In this document: one piece after another, positions 1 to 12,050 of the stretch
Numbering within the stretch: position 1 is the stretch's first letter
Layout: the number at the start of each line of letters is the position of its first letter
DNA from: Ochotona curzoniae
Taxonomy: Eukaryota > Chordata > Mammalia > Lagomorpha > Ochotonidae
DNA length: 64,000 nucleotides
Assembly (NCBI RefSeq): GCF_017591425.1
Contig: NW_024465369.1
Coordinates: 28,749,001 to 28,813,000 of the forward strand
Direction: 5' to 3'
The notes under the pieces: generated by a model
Database searches by the model: none
Told to the model about the DNA's origin: nothing
Seen by the model: the letters and a program-made list of their open reading frames with translations, nothing else
Made by a program: the position numbers and the translations under genes

Positions 1-98
1 CTGGATGGGAAGTGGAGTAGCTAGGACACAAACCAGCACCCATATAGGGTCCTGATGCATGTGAGAATTTTAGCCTCTAGGCTATTGTGCTGGACCCT
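1..98 (-). mobile_element. CSINE fragment (5' half)
   Basis: The reverse complement of the CSINE head and B-box region is visible (ctggatgggaagtggag, caccatataggg-like, ending ggacccta). The element continues off the left edge of the window. Confidence 0.75.
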
Positions 99-124
99 AA
101 GCATGTTTCTTACAGGCAGCAAAC

Positions 125-2690
125 AAATGGTCTTATTTTTAAATTAACTTCAGCAGTCTGTATCTTTATTTAGAGAATTTAAGTAATTTACATTCAAGAT
201 TGTTATTTACAAATAATTTTTGGTTCAAATATTTTTTTCTGAAATATTTTTATTTTTGCTTTTGTTTCCTTTGTACTTCTATTAGGAGATTTTCTATTTC
301 ACACTGAATATTAACTACAATTCTCTGTTTCTCTGTGTAGTACATCCTTAATGATCATTTGTAAGGCTAGGCAAGTTGAAAAATCATTTCAATTTGTTTG
401 TTTTGGAATATCTTTATTTCATTTTCATTTACAAATTAGGGTTTTTCTGGGTATAGTATTCTGGGTTGACAGTTTCTTTAAGACCCGGAGTATTTCTGGC
501 TAGCACCATGGCCTAATAGTCTGGGTAACGGCATCCCATGTGGTTTGCCACTTCATGTCCCAAGTGCTCCACTTCTAATCCGGCTACTTGTTTGTGGCCT
601 AGGAAAAGCAATAGGAGATGGTTTGGGTCCTTGGGCTCCCATTCTTGCATTAAATAAATACCCAGAAGAGGGTCATGGCTCCTGGCATTGGCTCGACTTG
701 GCTCTGGCCATTGAGGCCATTTGGGGAGTGAAGAGTGGATGGGGGACCTCTCTCTATCTCTATACACACACACACACACACCTACCTTTCAAAAAGAAAA
801 AAAAAGACAAAAAGATAAAACAAGACAAGACTGGGTTGGCATCTCTCCATTCTCTACTGGCCTGTAGAAGAGGAGTGATGAGAAATCAACTGTTTACCTA
901 CTGGGGTTCCTCTGAAGGCAACCTTTTGTTTCCCTTGTGCACATTTTAGAATATTTTCTTTGTTTTACAGTTGAAAGTTTGACTATGATGTCTCATCATG
1001 AAGACTGTTTCTGATCCGGCCTATTGGGGATCTACACGCTTCCTATACTTGGCTGCCCATTTCTTTCTCCAAATTAGTGAAGTTTTTGCTATTTCACTGA
1101 ATAGAACTTGTATTCTACTTTCTCTTCCCACAGCTTCAGCAATTCCTGGGCCACATACATTTGATTATGTGGTAGTATTTCATAAATCCTGAACACTATT
1201 TTCCATTTTTCTAAGTTTTTCTTTTTATCAGAATGAGATATTTATTTCCAGTTTTGATTTCCAGCTCAGATACTTTCTTCTGCCTCGCCAAGTTCGTCTT
1301 GAAATTTTATATTTAATATACTGAATTCTTCATTTCTAATACTTTAGTTTGATTTCCCTTCAATATCTCAGTGTCTTTGCCAAATGTGCATGTTTATCCC
1401 ATGAATTTGTTTCTCTGTATTTCTGAATAATCGTATGATTATTCTTTTGAAATAATTTTCAGACATTTAATTAATTCTTCATTTTCAAATTCTAACAACG
1501 AAATGTTCTTATATTCCTTTTGGGGAGTCCAGTACTTTTCTTGTTCTTGCTTCTTGTATTTCTTCATTCATTTTATGACATTTGTGGAAGCACTAGGTTG
1601 TTTTGTCTGATGGTTTCAATGTTTGGATCACATCACAAGTATCTGCTTCTTCAGTGAATATCAAGGCATTTGTGCTGGGAGGAGCCAGGAACCTCTATTC
1701 ATTGCCTCTGGGTGTGTGTGGCAAGAATCCAGGGTGAGCCTAAGTTAGGTGTAGGAGATCTCTCCTGCTGTCCGCAGGAGGAGAGAATGATCATGCCTGT
1801 TGATGTAATCATGGCTTCACCTCCTGTCTTCCAAGGTAATCAATGACCACGTTTAGTCCACAGTGGGGACAACCTTAACCCTCTGGATATATGAGTCTCA
1901 CAAAGGATCTGTAGGGTTGTTGATGTGAGCATAAAATTCTGTGGAATGACCTACTCTAGGCAAGTAAGAAGCTCTGTGTGTCTGACTTCAGACATAGCAG
2001 TTGCCCAGAGAACTTGCTATATTTCATGTCCTGTGTACTATCACAGAATTCCTACAAAGACATGTGAAAGAATGCTGTAGTCACAGGGCAAAGAGCTGCC
2101 CAGAGAGCACCACCTTGGCTATTTGAGCTCCTGAGCCTCTGCTGCAATGGAGGGATTGGAATGACTCACAGTCCCAAGTGGGAGTTCAGGCCCCTGCCAA
2201 CCTCTAGTGCAGATACAAAAACCACTGGCAATTAATCCCTTAGATGCAATCTCTTGGATGTGAGATTTTTATCACCACCACATTCTCTACTGGGATCAAG
2301 ACAATGCCTTCTCCCTGCTGGTTGCAGGAAGTCCCATGGGAGAGTTGGGGGAAATAAATTCACCTTTAATTCATTGGATTATATTAATACCCTGTCCCCT
2401 GGTCAGGCACCAAGGCTGATTCAAATTTAGTGTGGTATCACCAGTGGCCTAGCCTACCACAGTCTGCTCTCACCTCATTCTCAGAAGCTGGCGTCTCCTC
2501 CAGCCCCTGCTCACATTGCTCCATGGCACCTCTCCTTCTTCTATAGAACTTCCACTGAAAATGTTGCTCCAACTCTCCCCTGATTATGCTCCTCCTCTGT
2601 CTTTCTTGTGTTACATTTACCTGGTCAAATCAGTCCTGCATTACTTTCTATGATGCAAAAGAAAAATAAACAGCATAAGTTTACCAATCA
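125..2690 (-). mobile_element. Old L1/HAL1-like LINE, 5' portion, degenerate
   Basis: On the minus strand the sequence resembles the 5'UTR (about 1650-2690) and ORF1-like region (about 125-1640) of old mammalian L1M/HAL1 elements, for example the segment reading aacccagaatactataccc on that strand near 460. It is broken by stops and interrupted by a CSINE at 498-808. Assignment is from pattern memory; the family name is uncertain. Confidence 0.6.
498..808 (+). mobile_element. CSINE, diverged, with (CA)n
   Basis: A diverged but nearly full CSINE lies within the old L1. Recognisable parts are ccatggcctaa, gtttgtggcctaggaaaagca, ggccatttggggagtgaa and an A-rich tail. A short CA run (767-781) interrupts the 3' part. 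Confidence 0.8.
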
Positions 2691-3345
2691 AACTGTGGAG
2701 TCTTATTTTTCCTAAATATGTCAGGGCTTCTCCTTGATCTAAATTAAGTTCACTCAACTGAAAGAATATTTTTCTTATTCAGAACTATCAAATATGATTG
2801 ATAGACTATTAGGAGAAATATTTGTTCGATAAACCAATTCAATTCTTTTTTAGTCTCAAACAACAGGATCTGTCCAAAGACCAAAATGTAGATCTGTTTT
2901 AGATTGCACAATTTTATGAGTTCATAAAAATTTGCTTTAAATACTTTGAGCAACAAATTAAAACCCAATGTATAACTAGAAATTATTGCTTATATCTATA
3001 TAGTATAAATTTAATTATATAATAAAATATTTTAGAAAATTATGCTTTTTATTACTACTATATAAAATATCCAAGTTTAAGCTCTAGAGAAAATGATACT
3101 TCTATTAAGGTGTGATTTTAAAGAAAAACTCTTCTGATCTTTACATGTAAACCTCAGGGAACATATTCAGAATATCATCTTAGTGTCACTCAAAATTTTT
3201 GTTGTATAGTCTGCTTACATAAAAAATTTATTTTGGCTAATGTATATTTTCTGAATCAGGGTCTTATGTTTTGTTGCTTACCATTTAGTGACTGGTTATC
3301 ATTAGTGGCTTCATTCGTTTTGCAACAGATGGCATACCCCTTATC
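2691..3345. other. AT-rich intergenic stretch, no feature seen
   Basis: This AT-rich sequence lies between the old L1 and the SINE cluster. Short open frames on the minus strand have no recognisable similarity. Confidence 0.5.
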
Positions 3346-3603
3346 TTTAAAAAATTTTTAATATGAAAGGCAGATGTACAGAGAGAAGCAGTGACAGAGA
3401 GGAATATCCTCCGTCCAACGACCCACACTCCAAGCGACTGCAATGGCTGGTGCTGCGCCGATACAAAGCCAAGAGCCAGGAACCCCCCTCCAGGTCTCCC
3501 AATGCTCTGGGCCACCCTCGACTGCCTTCCCAGGCCACAAGCAGGGAGCTGGATGGTAAGCAGAGCTGCCGGGATTAGAACCAGCACCTGATAGCATACC
3601 TCT
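3346..3603 (-). mobile_element. CSINE
   Basis: A clear antisense CSINE with gaaaggcagatgtacagaga, ctccaagcgactgcaatggc and ggccacaagcagggagctgg. The head is truncated. The CpGs partly remain, suggesting moderate age. Confidence 0.85.
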
Positions 3604-3778
3604 TAATCTATGTTTTGACGAGTAGGAAGAAGTTTAAAAGTATGGAATTTATTTGTAGAATATTACTTCGTTAAAAAATAAGAGGTAATAAAATATAGTG
3701 TTAATTTCAAATCATAGGATTATCCAAGAATCAAGAATGTTATTACCTTAGGAGAACAGTAATATAAATTTGTGTCTT

Positions 3779-4052
3779 AAGTTTTATTTGAAAGGCAGAG
3801 TTACAGAAAGATAGGGGAGATCTTTTGTTTGCTGGCGCAGTACTTGAAAGGTCATAGCCAGAAGCCAGGAGTCTACCTGGTTATCCCAGTTGTGTGGCAG
3901 GTATCAAAGCAATGGAGACATCTTCTGCTTCTTTAGGTGCATTGATAGGGAACTCGATCAGAGGGAGAGCAGCCAGGACTCGATCAGACTCACATGGATT
4001 ATCAGCAGTACAGGCAATGTCTTAATCCCTTGAACCACAAAGCTAGCCCTGA
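3779..4052 (-). mobile_element. CSINE, old diverged copy
   Basis: An antisense copy with a body different from the young subfamily: gaaaggcagagttacagaaa, then ccaggactcgatcagactca, ending gaaccacaaagctagccct. Confidence 0.75.
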
Positions 4053-4714
4053 GCATAAAATTTTCACAACCAGTAGTCTTTAATGCTGTATCTAGTGTTG
4101 GAGTGATGATACCATAGACAGACAATAAACCCCTACCTCATTTAAGATACATACCTGTTAAATTAATTATCTAATTTTAATTGCCATGCCTTGTTTAAAC
4201 TGAGCAGTTTGGGACTACGGAGATGACAGAGCTGGTACCCGTCTGTGCTACAGGTTTGTGATATAAATTCTGTTAGACAGCTTTGAGAGCATTAACTTAT
4301 ACTATAGTAATAATACATGGGAAATCAGCCGGGGAGAGTGGGTTTGGGGGGAAGGGAAATTCCATCAACTATGGAACTGTAACATAAAACAAGCAAACAG
4401 AAAAGACTCAATGTTGTTGATGATAGCTTTCCAAAACTGAGATTGGGCTATTCTGTGTCAGAAAAGGTGTGGTTTTCTCAGAAAATGATTTGGAAAAGTA
4501 GGAGCTGAAGCAAAAGAAGAATCATGGGGCTTACATCCATGAAAATGCTTTCAGTGTAATTATTTGGGAGAAAATTCATGAGGAAACTCAGCTCAAGACA
4601 CAGATTTTATGTCAGGAGGTCCAAAAACTAAGGAAAAGATGAAATCCAACAGAAATATCAGCTTAGCTTCTATAGTATCTTTAATCCCATTAATAGTTTG
4701 GGTTGGTAGGTTTT

Positions 4715-5022
4715 TTAAAAAGATTTATTTACATATTTCAAAGGAAGATTTAAACAGAGAAAAGGAGATGCACAGAAAGAGAAAGTGAGAGAGAACGAGT
4801 GAGCAAGAATCTTCCATTTGGTGGTTCACTCCCCAAATAGCTTCAACACACAGAGCTGGGCCAGAATGACGATAGTAGCCAGGATTTAAATTGGGGTGTT
4901 CTGCATGGGTGCAGGATGCCAAATACTTGGGTCATTTTCCACTGATTCCCCAAGGAAATTAGAGGAATCTAGATGGGAAATGGAGCAGTTGGACTTTAAA
5001 TCAGGTAGGGACCAACCCGCTA
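4715..5022 (-). mobile_element. CSINE, old diverged copy
   Basis: An antisense copy beginning aaaaagatttatttacatat, with a purine-rich block and gttcactccccaaatagctt. It is bounded on the right by another antisense SINE. Confidence 0.78.
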
Positions 5023-5059
5023 CTCCACAAAACCAAACTGAAGGGTTGGTATATTCTAA

Positions 5060-5335
5060 CATTTTTATTTATTTATATTTTTAGCAAAAGAGGAGGGAAA
5101 GAAAGGAGAGAGAGATTCCCCCACCAGCTGGTTCACTTTCCCAAACGCTTGCCATAGCTGAGACTGGATCAGGCTCAAACTAGGAGCTGGGAACTCAATC
5201 TAGGTCTAACACGAGTGGGAAAGACACATTCTGTGGATATCAATCAGAAGCTTGAAGGGGGAATTTAATCAAACTCAGCCATTTCAATATGAGGTGTGGG
5301 CACTGATATCAGCTGCTAAAGTGTTAAACCAAACA
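5060..5335 (-). mobile_element. CSINE, old diverged copy
   Basis: An antisense copy with gagagagattcccccaccag, ctggttcactttcccaaacg and the C-SINE body. Its head region is degraded. Confidence 0.72.
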
Positions 5336-5889
5336 CCAGTGTATATCCATCCAGTGGATGGAAGGTAATCTCTCTCCGCCTCTTTATGGGACAATGAGGA
5401 AAATTGGCAGGGAGGGAGAGGAGAGGGAATGTCATTGCATTCTTAGAATTGTTTCTAAAAATGTTATTGAATCTCCTGGATGCTATCAAAAATTAAAATA
5501 TTTTTAAAGGAAACTTTGAAAAGGTGTTCTGAAAATTGAAATGGAATACTTCCATATTTATTAACATGATCAGAATGAAATATTAGCCACACAATGATAT
5601 TATCAGTATAGAAAATTATAAGCCAATATCTCTGATGTGCATAGAGGCAAAATTCTTTAACTAAACACTGGCAAGTAAACTCAAACATTTTAAATGATCA
5701 TTCGCTATAAGTCAATATTTAGTCTTATGCTGCAACATGATTTGTTCATGTTGAATTGTTCTGTATTCTATGGATAAAAAATTGAATTGATTTGCCAGTG
5801 CTCAATAATTTTGCATCTATACTCAGATTTAATTTTTATCCTACAAGAATGCATTCTATAATGCAGATTTAGATGCCTGGTATTGTAGA

Positions 5890-6043
5890 CTGGTCGCTAA
5901 AGGCCTCATCTTGCATGTGCCAGGATCCCATTGGAGGCCGGTTTATCTCCATTCATTTCGTCCACTTGGAGAGTGAACCAGTGGCTGGAAGATCTCTCTC
6001 TCTATAATTCTGCCTTTGCAATGAAACAAATAAATCTTTATAA
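5890..6043 (+). mobile_element. CSINE with internal deletion
   Basis: The head and tail of a sense CSINE (ggtcgctaaaggcctcatct, then cttggagagtgaaccagtgg and an aaataaatcttta tail) are joined with about half the body missing. Confidence 0.75.
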
Positions 6044-6320
6044 TCCACATCTACTCTTCTCAGAATACTTTTTGCAAGACCACACTAGGGATAACACTCT
6101 GTTTCTTATATTTGCTATCGATTTGTCTTGAAATGTCATTTATTTCCTTCAAAAAACTCCCCAACAAAATCCCATTCATGAGAAAACTCAGCTCAAGACA
6201 CAGATTTTATGTCAGGAGGTCCAAAACTATCAAAAGCATCATGCCTTACTGGCAAGTGAGATTGGAAAATTTCCTTTACTTTTTGCCTTTTTCTCACTAT
6301 TGTGAAGAAATTACATTGTC

Positions 6321-6655
6321 GGGCCCGGCGCAGTGGCGCAAGTGGTTAAAAGTCCTGGCCTTGCACGCCCCGGATCCCATATGGGCGCTGGTTCTATCCT
6401 GGCAGCCCTTCTTCCCTTCCAGCTCCCTGCCTGTGGCCCGGGGAAAGCAGCCCAGGATGGCCTAAAGCTTTGGGACCCTGCACCTGCGTGGGAGACCCGG
6501 AAGAGGCTCCTGGCTTTGGATCGGCATAGCACTGGCCGTTGCGCTCACTTGGGGAGTGAATCATTGGACGGAAGATCTTCCTCTCTGTCTCTCCTCTCTG
6601 TATATCTGCCTTTCCAATGAAAAAATAATAAAAATAAATCTTTCAAAAAAAAAAA
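6321..6655 (+). mobile_element. CSINE, young full-length copy with target-site duplication
   Basis: A full copy from gggcccggcgcagtggcgca to the poly(A), flanked by perfect 16-bp duplications (aagaaattacattgtc, 6305-6320 and 6656-6671). It is very similar to the copy at 38205, and both share a distinctive ataataaaaataaatcttt tail. This indicates recent activity of this subfamily. A-box-like (tggcgcaagtgg) and B-box-like (ggttctat) motifs mark a tRNA-derived pol III promoter. Confidence 0.95.
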
Positions 6656-6671
6656 AAGAAATTACATTGTC

Positions 6672-9000
6672 AAATTTTAAATGCCAACATGGTGATTAAT
6701 GGATAAAAAAGGACAGACTTTCTGATTCTTCCTTGACAAGCACTGAATTGTGCCTATCAATATTTAAGTCACAGAAAGAATGGAGTGTGTAGATGACTTG
6801 GGGGATGTTTCTGTAAGCAGCTCATTTGGGAAGAAAATCTACCAGATGCAACGTAAGCCTGACCATGACCTAATTCTGTGTCAGTTTTCCTAATGTGAAA
6901 TTTCACAATGGTTGTGCAAGTCAGGAAGCTCACACATTCTTCGTTCAGGATACCAGAGGAGCTGGCAGACCTCACTACCATCACCAGGCATTCTTCCCCT
7001 GCTGTGTTTGTTCCGTGCACTGGCAGAGAGAATGGGACAGCAGAGCGTTTTTCACTTCCCTGAGCTTTCCTTTTCAAATGCTGGCTTTCTGATCCCCAGC
7101 GTCTGTTTCTGCTGTGATTTCCAAGAGCGCTCCCTGAACCTCTTCCTAAAATGCCTCTTGCCCCCCAGTTGCGCTGATGTGATCCAGGGCTAAGAGAACC
7201 TCTGGGTTTCCTAACCTCGTGTCCTCTCAGGGGTAGATTGCATTTTCATATCAGAATAAAATTTTCAAACAAAAATAATTAGGGCCTCTGTTTTCCTCTC
7301 TTCAACTGTTAAAGGTTGTCACTCTGCTTTTTGACTTTTGAACATTGACATTGCTTTTGTCTATTTTTTCCTCTTTCAAAATGTGACCAATTCCTCCCCC
7401 CCCCCCCAACCCCCGATTTCCATGTCCTGCTTTAATTTGCCCTTGGTTTTTGTTTAAATGATTGTCAGGATAAAAAATGAAAATCTTGCATTATCTCCAT
7501 GAAATATTCCATACAGACTAGTTTTAGGGATCATGAAGGCCTCAAATTGCTCGTCCCCTTATCGAGATTATTTAGCTGATCAGGTGGTTCATCTTCTACA
7601 TTATCTCTGCTACACATCTTTGCCCAGTTCTTGGTGGATACACAGGAACCTGAAGAAAGTCAGTAAAATGGCATACTCTTCTGCTTGCAGTGAGTGGCAG
7701 CACAGATGTTGCATACTGTGGCCCCAGCTCTACCCTACCACATCCTGGGGTCAGCGTACCCACCCATAGGGCTTAGAATGCAGGCAGCAGAGCCAAAGGG
7801 GGAAAACTATTGGAGTTTGTCATGGCTTGCTGTAACTGAGAAAGCAGACTCAGCATGCATGGAATGCAACTGTTTCAGAGAGGAGAGTTCGAGAACAAAG
7901 AGGAAAGGTAAATTGTGTTTGGAGTGGACACCGCTGCCAGGAGTAACTTTGCTGGCTTTTTCTAGTGCAACACTGAGGTGGAAATAGTGTCCTCTCCTTG
8001 GCTTCTGTCTGTCCACTGTCATTGCTGCTGTCCATCTAAGAGACCTTGGAGTTGCCACTGTGGTGAAGGAAGTCCTGTTTTTGTCACATGGGTGAAGGTT
8101 CCTTTTTCTTCAAGGGCTCTTCTTTCCAGTGCAGGCCTCAACATTTCTTCGTGTGTGCTCACGGTTACTAAAGTGGCATCAATGGTAGGAAAATGATCTT
8201 TTCCAACGTCAGCTGAACAGTATTGCTTTTGTCCTGTATTTGTTAATTTCTTCACTGTAAGTTATCTTTATATGCAAATATGGTTTGAAAAGATCTCTGA
8301 TGTCAAGCATTCAGTAAATGTTGAAAAGAAAAAAAAAGTTCCTGGCCTTTTCTCAAGCATTTTTTTCTGTATTTAAAATGAATTACTCCCGTTCCCCCCC
8401 GCCCCCAAAGAGAAGGGAGAGTGAGGAGAGACAGGAGGAAGAGAGGCGAAGAGGAATGCTTGCTTCTCACCCTTCTTGCAAAGATCACGTGAGAAGAGGA
8501 GAAATGAGAATTAGAGTTCTGGAAGTTAACCTTATTTGATACTTTCTAAGGTGGCTTTGTCATTTATATGTTCTATGTCACATAAAACAAATGTAACATT
8601 TCCAAATCTATTTTTTAAAATCTATAAACTGAGATTGAGCACTGTCTTATGCATGTTAAATAGTTAGCACACTAATAGTGCTGTAAATAGAAATAGTAGC
8701 TATTCTATAATTTTAAAACTACTTCAAGTATACAATATTTATTACACAAGAAAAGTTTTAACGAAGTGCAAACAGATAAACAGTAACAACATATTTCAAT
8801 CTTAACATTAATTTGCATAAAGCAGATTTTGATAAGTCTGAGATAAATCTAGTAAAATTATTATGATTTTGATGAGTGAATCTTGCATTTTCCAGATGCA
8901 TAGTATATTCTCCTAAGTTTATCCACATTTAACAGAATTAAATGACCCAAAGGGTATACAACTGTTTACAATTTTGAACTTTGCTATCCCATTCACTTGC
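6672..9000. other. Repeat-poor intergenic 3' flank of SCN7A
   Basis: No SINE or LINE was recognised here apart from a C-run near 7396-7407. Several ORFs of 60-100 codons overlap on both strands without a coding signature or splice structure I can defend. I see no gene. Retention of unique sequence in a repeat-rich region is mildly notable. Confidence 0.5.
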
Positions 9001-9002
9001 CA

Positions 9003-9058
9003 ATTTATTTATTAAGCTTATTTATTAAGCTTATTTATTTTAGCTTATTTATTAAGCT

Positions 9059-9093
<35 letters not shown>
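9003..9093. repeat. Tandem ttatttattaagc repeat plus (AG)n microsatellite
   Basis: Four imperfect units of about 13-14 bp (ttatttattaagc) at 9003-9058 are followed directly by about 17 AG units (9060-9093). The array lies just beyond the probable SCN7A poly(A) site. Confidence 0.85.
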
Positions 9094-9097
<4 letters not shown>

Positions 9098-9114
9098 AAA
9101 CATAAGCAAAGTCC

Positions 9115-11004
9115 AATGTGGTTAACAGATTGTTTTATTATCTTATCATTTTCTACACTATCTAAAATGTAAAGTATATTGTAAGACTTTGTGAAAAATA
9201 ATCCTTTACATACTTTTCAGAAGGTTATAAGCAAATACAATTTATAAGTAAAAGTTAGTTTTAAATTAAAACCAGTTTGCGATCTTTATAGAATTTATAG
9301 AAGCAGCCAACTTATAACCCAGTTTGAATACTTGAAGCATTCCACATTAAAGTATTTCTAGTAAATAGAAAATTCAAAGTTTAGATAGAACACCAGCTGT
9401 CACTGTGTCGCCAAGGTAACACTGAGTCCTTGCTGGTCCCCAGAACATGATGGAGAGCAATAGGAGAAAGAAAAAGAACATTTTTAGAAAGACCAGAAAC
9501 CTGAAATACATTTACTGAGTGACTCCTCCAAAGGCATCTTGGTAAGGTTATTCAATTTCTGAGGAACAGAACTTGATTACAGTAATTAAGGCTCCAGATC
9601 ATGCATTAATAATGAAATATAATTACTAATATGTAAATGATAACAACATATTTAAACTTGTTATTTAAGTTATCAACATATGGATTTTCATTTTGAATCC
9701 TTTAGGACTTCATGGACAACTGAAAGCAATCTTCATAGAAATATCAGAATCTCAAACTACATGAATATAAGTGAATTCATTTTATGAATGTGAAATAATT
9801 ATTTATGACAATTTTAAAAGACAATTGCAGTAAGAAAACCATTTTTTAGGATTTTGAAGTACTTAATATATAAAATGGTTTACATGGTTATTACGTATGT
9901 GACATAAATTAAAATTATTTAGAAAGATAAATAAGTGAAAATTAACTTTTATACTGATTATAAATAAGCATGGACTTACATTTCCAACTTCTGATTCATG
10001 GTCCTCTTAGCCTGAATGAACACTGTTTTCTTGAAGGTACAAAGAAAAAACAAAGTGCAGTGAAAAATACTTTTAAAAAACTACATCTCCTGAATGGTCA
10101 AGACACTGAAAATCCTTTGACGTAATAATAGCTCTCAATAGTTCAAATTTATATTATTACATTTACCAGCTCTCACTGAATATTGCATTACAAATAAATA
10201 GAAAAAAACGTGTTCATAAGGTGAAGCTTGAACTTAAAATGCAGTACCTATGATAAGTTTAGCAGATATGTGCTTTTTAAAAGAAGCAAATTAAAGAAAA
10301 TGAGAAAATGTAGGTCATAACTGTGGTTTCTTTATATGCTTCTCATCCTATAAAACATCTTTAAAAAGAGCTGGATCTTAGGTTCAAATTTATGATAAGC
10401 CATGAGCCCAGGATCAGTAATACAACACAAATCTCAAACTAAAAAATAAAAGAACAAAGAATAAGGCTTCAAATAAACTTATACAGTCCTCGTGTTCGTT
10501 AAAAAAAAAAAAGGCACTTTCTAAAGAACTGTCTTTGCATTTCTGCCACTGGCATTTATCAGCAAAAAATATGATTTAATGGTCTATAACATTTCACTGT
10601 TTTAATTAGGTCTTAATATAGTTACATTATATGTATTAACCTATACATACACATATAACACAAGGAAGCTCACAGTTCAGTTCATCTCTATCACAACCTC
10701 GCTACTCCTTCAGCAGTGTACACCACATGGTTCAGGTGAGACAAACACTGAATTGTCAAATGCAACTTCAACACACTGCAGCAACATTGAGAGGCTATCT
10801 TTACTGACAGATTGATTAGAATGAACATATAAGGGTAAAAGTATATTTTCAAGGAGTCATGTGGACACACACTTTAACTTTCTCAGGCTATAAACAGTAG
10901 ATCTCTGCTTGATCTCTTTTAATGACTGAGATGAGCTTTGAATATTTCTGTGGTACATGAAGATCAAGAGGTGATGAGTACGTTTGAATCTGTCCTTGAA
11001 TATT
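9115..11004 (-). other. SCN7A: SCN7A 3'UTR (approximate end)
   Basis: This AT-rich, non-coding sequence follows the stop codon. The first AATAAA on the minus strand is at 9134-9139, followed on that strand by a T- and CT-rich stretch suitable as a downstream element. That gives a UTR of about 1.9 kb. Earlier ATTAAA variants (near 10573 and 10597) could give shorter forms. No repeat is evident in it. Confidence 0.5.
9134..9139 (-). terminator. SCN7A: Candidate polyadenylation signal AATAAA for SCN7A
   Basis: This is the first canonical AATAAA on the minus strand after the SCN7A stop codon. It lies about 1.87 kb downstream and just before an AG/CT microsatellite. Use is inferred from position only. 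Confidence 0.4.
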
Positions 11005-12050
11005 TCACTTTTCCTTGGCTTTATCAAAACAGTCACCTTCTTTAGAAGGCTGAAGATCTCTGTCACCATTTAGCGTCTGGATATCTGATCTGTTTTTTTC
11101 ATTTTGCCTTAAGCGGTAACTTTTATAAGCACGTTGAATAATGGTTGCTGAAACTGCCTCTTGTTTTCGTTTTAGCGTAGTTGTGATTGGCTCATATGTG
11201 ATCTTAAAAGGGTTAGCTAACAGAAATCCCGTTTCTATCTCTGAAAGGACTTTGTCCATCCTCATATCATTACCCATCACTCTGTTGGTAAAAGCAAGTA
11301 AAATGTCCAGGCAATGAATTCTGTCTCCAACAGCCATGGGAAGATCCATGGCGATGAGCTGGCCCTTGTTGGGTTTTGCCATGTAAAGAGGAGGATCGAG
11401 AGAAGCTGCGAAATCTGAAAGTTTGCTGGAATCTAGGTACTGGGTCCTATCTGGATCAAACCTATTCCATACCTGAAAGAACCTCCTAAAATCATCTTCA
11501 CTCAAGGTTTTGTTTTTTTTCTTAGAAGCAATGTTTAAAAACTCCATGATAACCACAACATACATATTTACAATGATCAGCCATGATATGAGGATGTAAC
11601 TGACAAAATAAAAAATCCCAACAGAGGGATTACCACAATCTCCCCGAACCCCAGTCCCAGGGTTAATTTTATCAGGATCACAGTCAGACCATTTACTGTT
11701 GAAAATTGCATTAAGCATCCCATCCCATCCAGCAAATATTGTAACTTGAAAGAGACAAAGCATACTGCTTCCAAAAGTTTCAAAGTTGGACACATCATTA
11801 ATTCCAGCTTCCTTTTTAACATAGGCAAAGTTGTACATTCCAAAGATGGCATAGACAAACATAACCAGGAAGATCAGAAGACTGATGTTCAACAAGGCAG
11901 GAAGTGAGAGAATCAGAGGGAGCATCAAATTATGAAACACCTTTGGTCCTTTCCCAAGACGTAGGATGTGGATAATCCGTGAGAGAAGTATCATGGGCAC
12001 AAGAGAGGAGGGTACGAGTGAGTGTCCTACAGTCACAGGCAGAAGCAGAC
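11005..12050 (-). CDS. SCN7A: SCN7A exon 26: domain IV S4-S6 and cytoplasmic C-terminus
   Basis: This is the last coding exon, 1,046 bp including TGA. The acceptor cacgccaag follows a pyrimidine tract. Visible in order are the weak S4 ([18 protein letters not shown]), S5 ([20 protein letters not shown]), pore [13 protein letters not shown] with filter Ala, S6 ([20 protein letters not shown]), the EF-hand-like region around [18 protein letters not shown], and an IQ motif ([16 protein letters not shown]). The frame stops at KAKEK. Seven more residues, including a PDZ-ligand end, are expected from the human protein as I remember it. Confidence 0.97.

Noticed and set aside
545..949. 134-codon ORF near the left end
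   Set aside because: It reads through a CSINE and its CA repeat; it is repeat-derived.
7533..8539. Cluster of 60-97-codon ORFs in the 3' flank as a novel gene
   Set aside because: Overlapping frames on both strands, no recognisable domain, no convincing exon-intron chain and no nearby promoter or poly(A) evidence.
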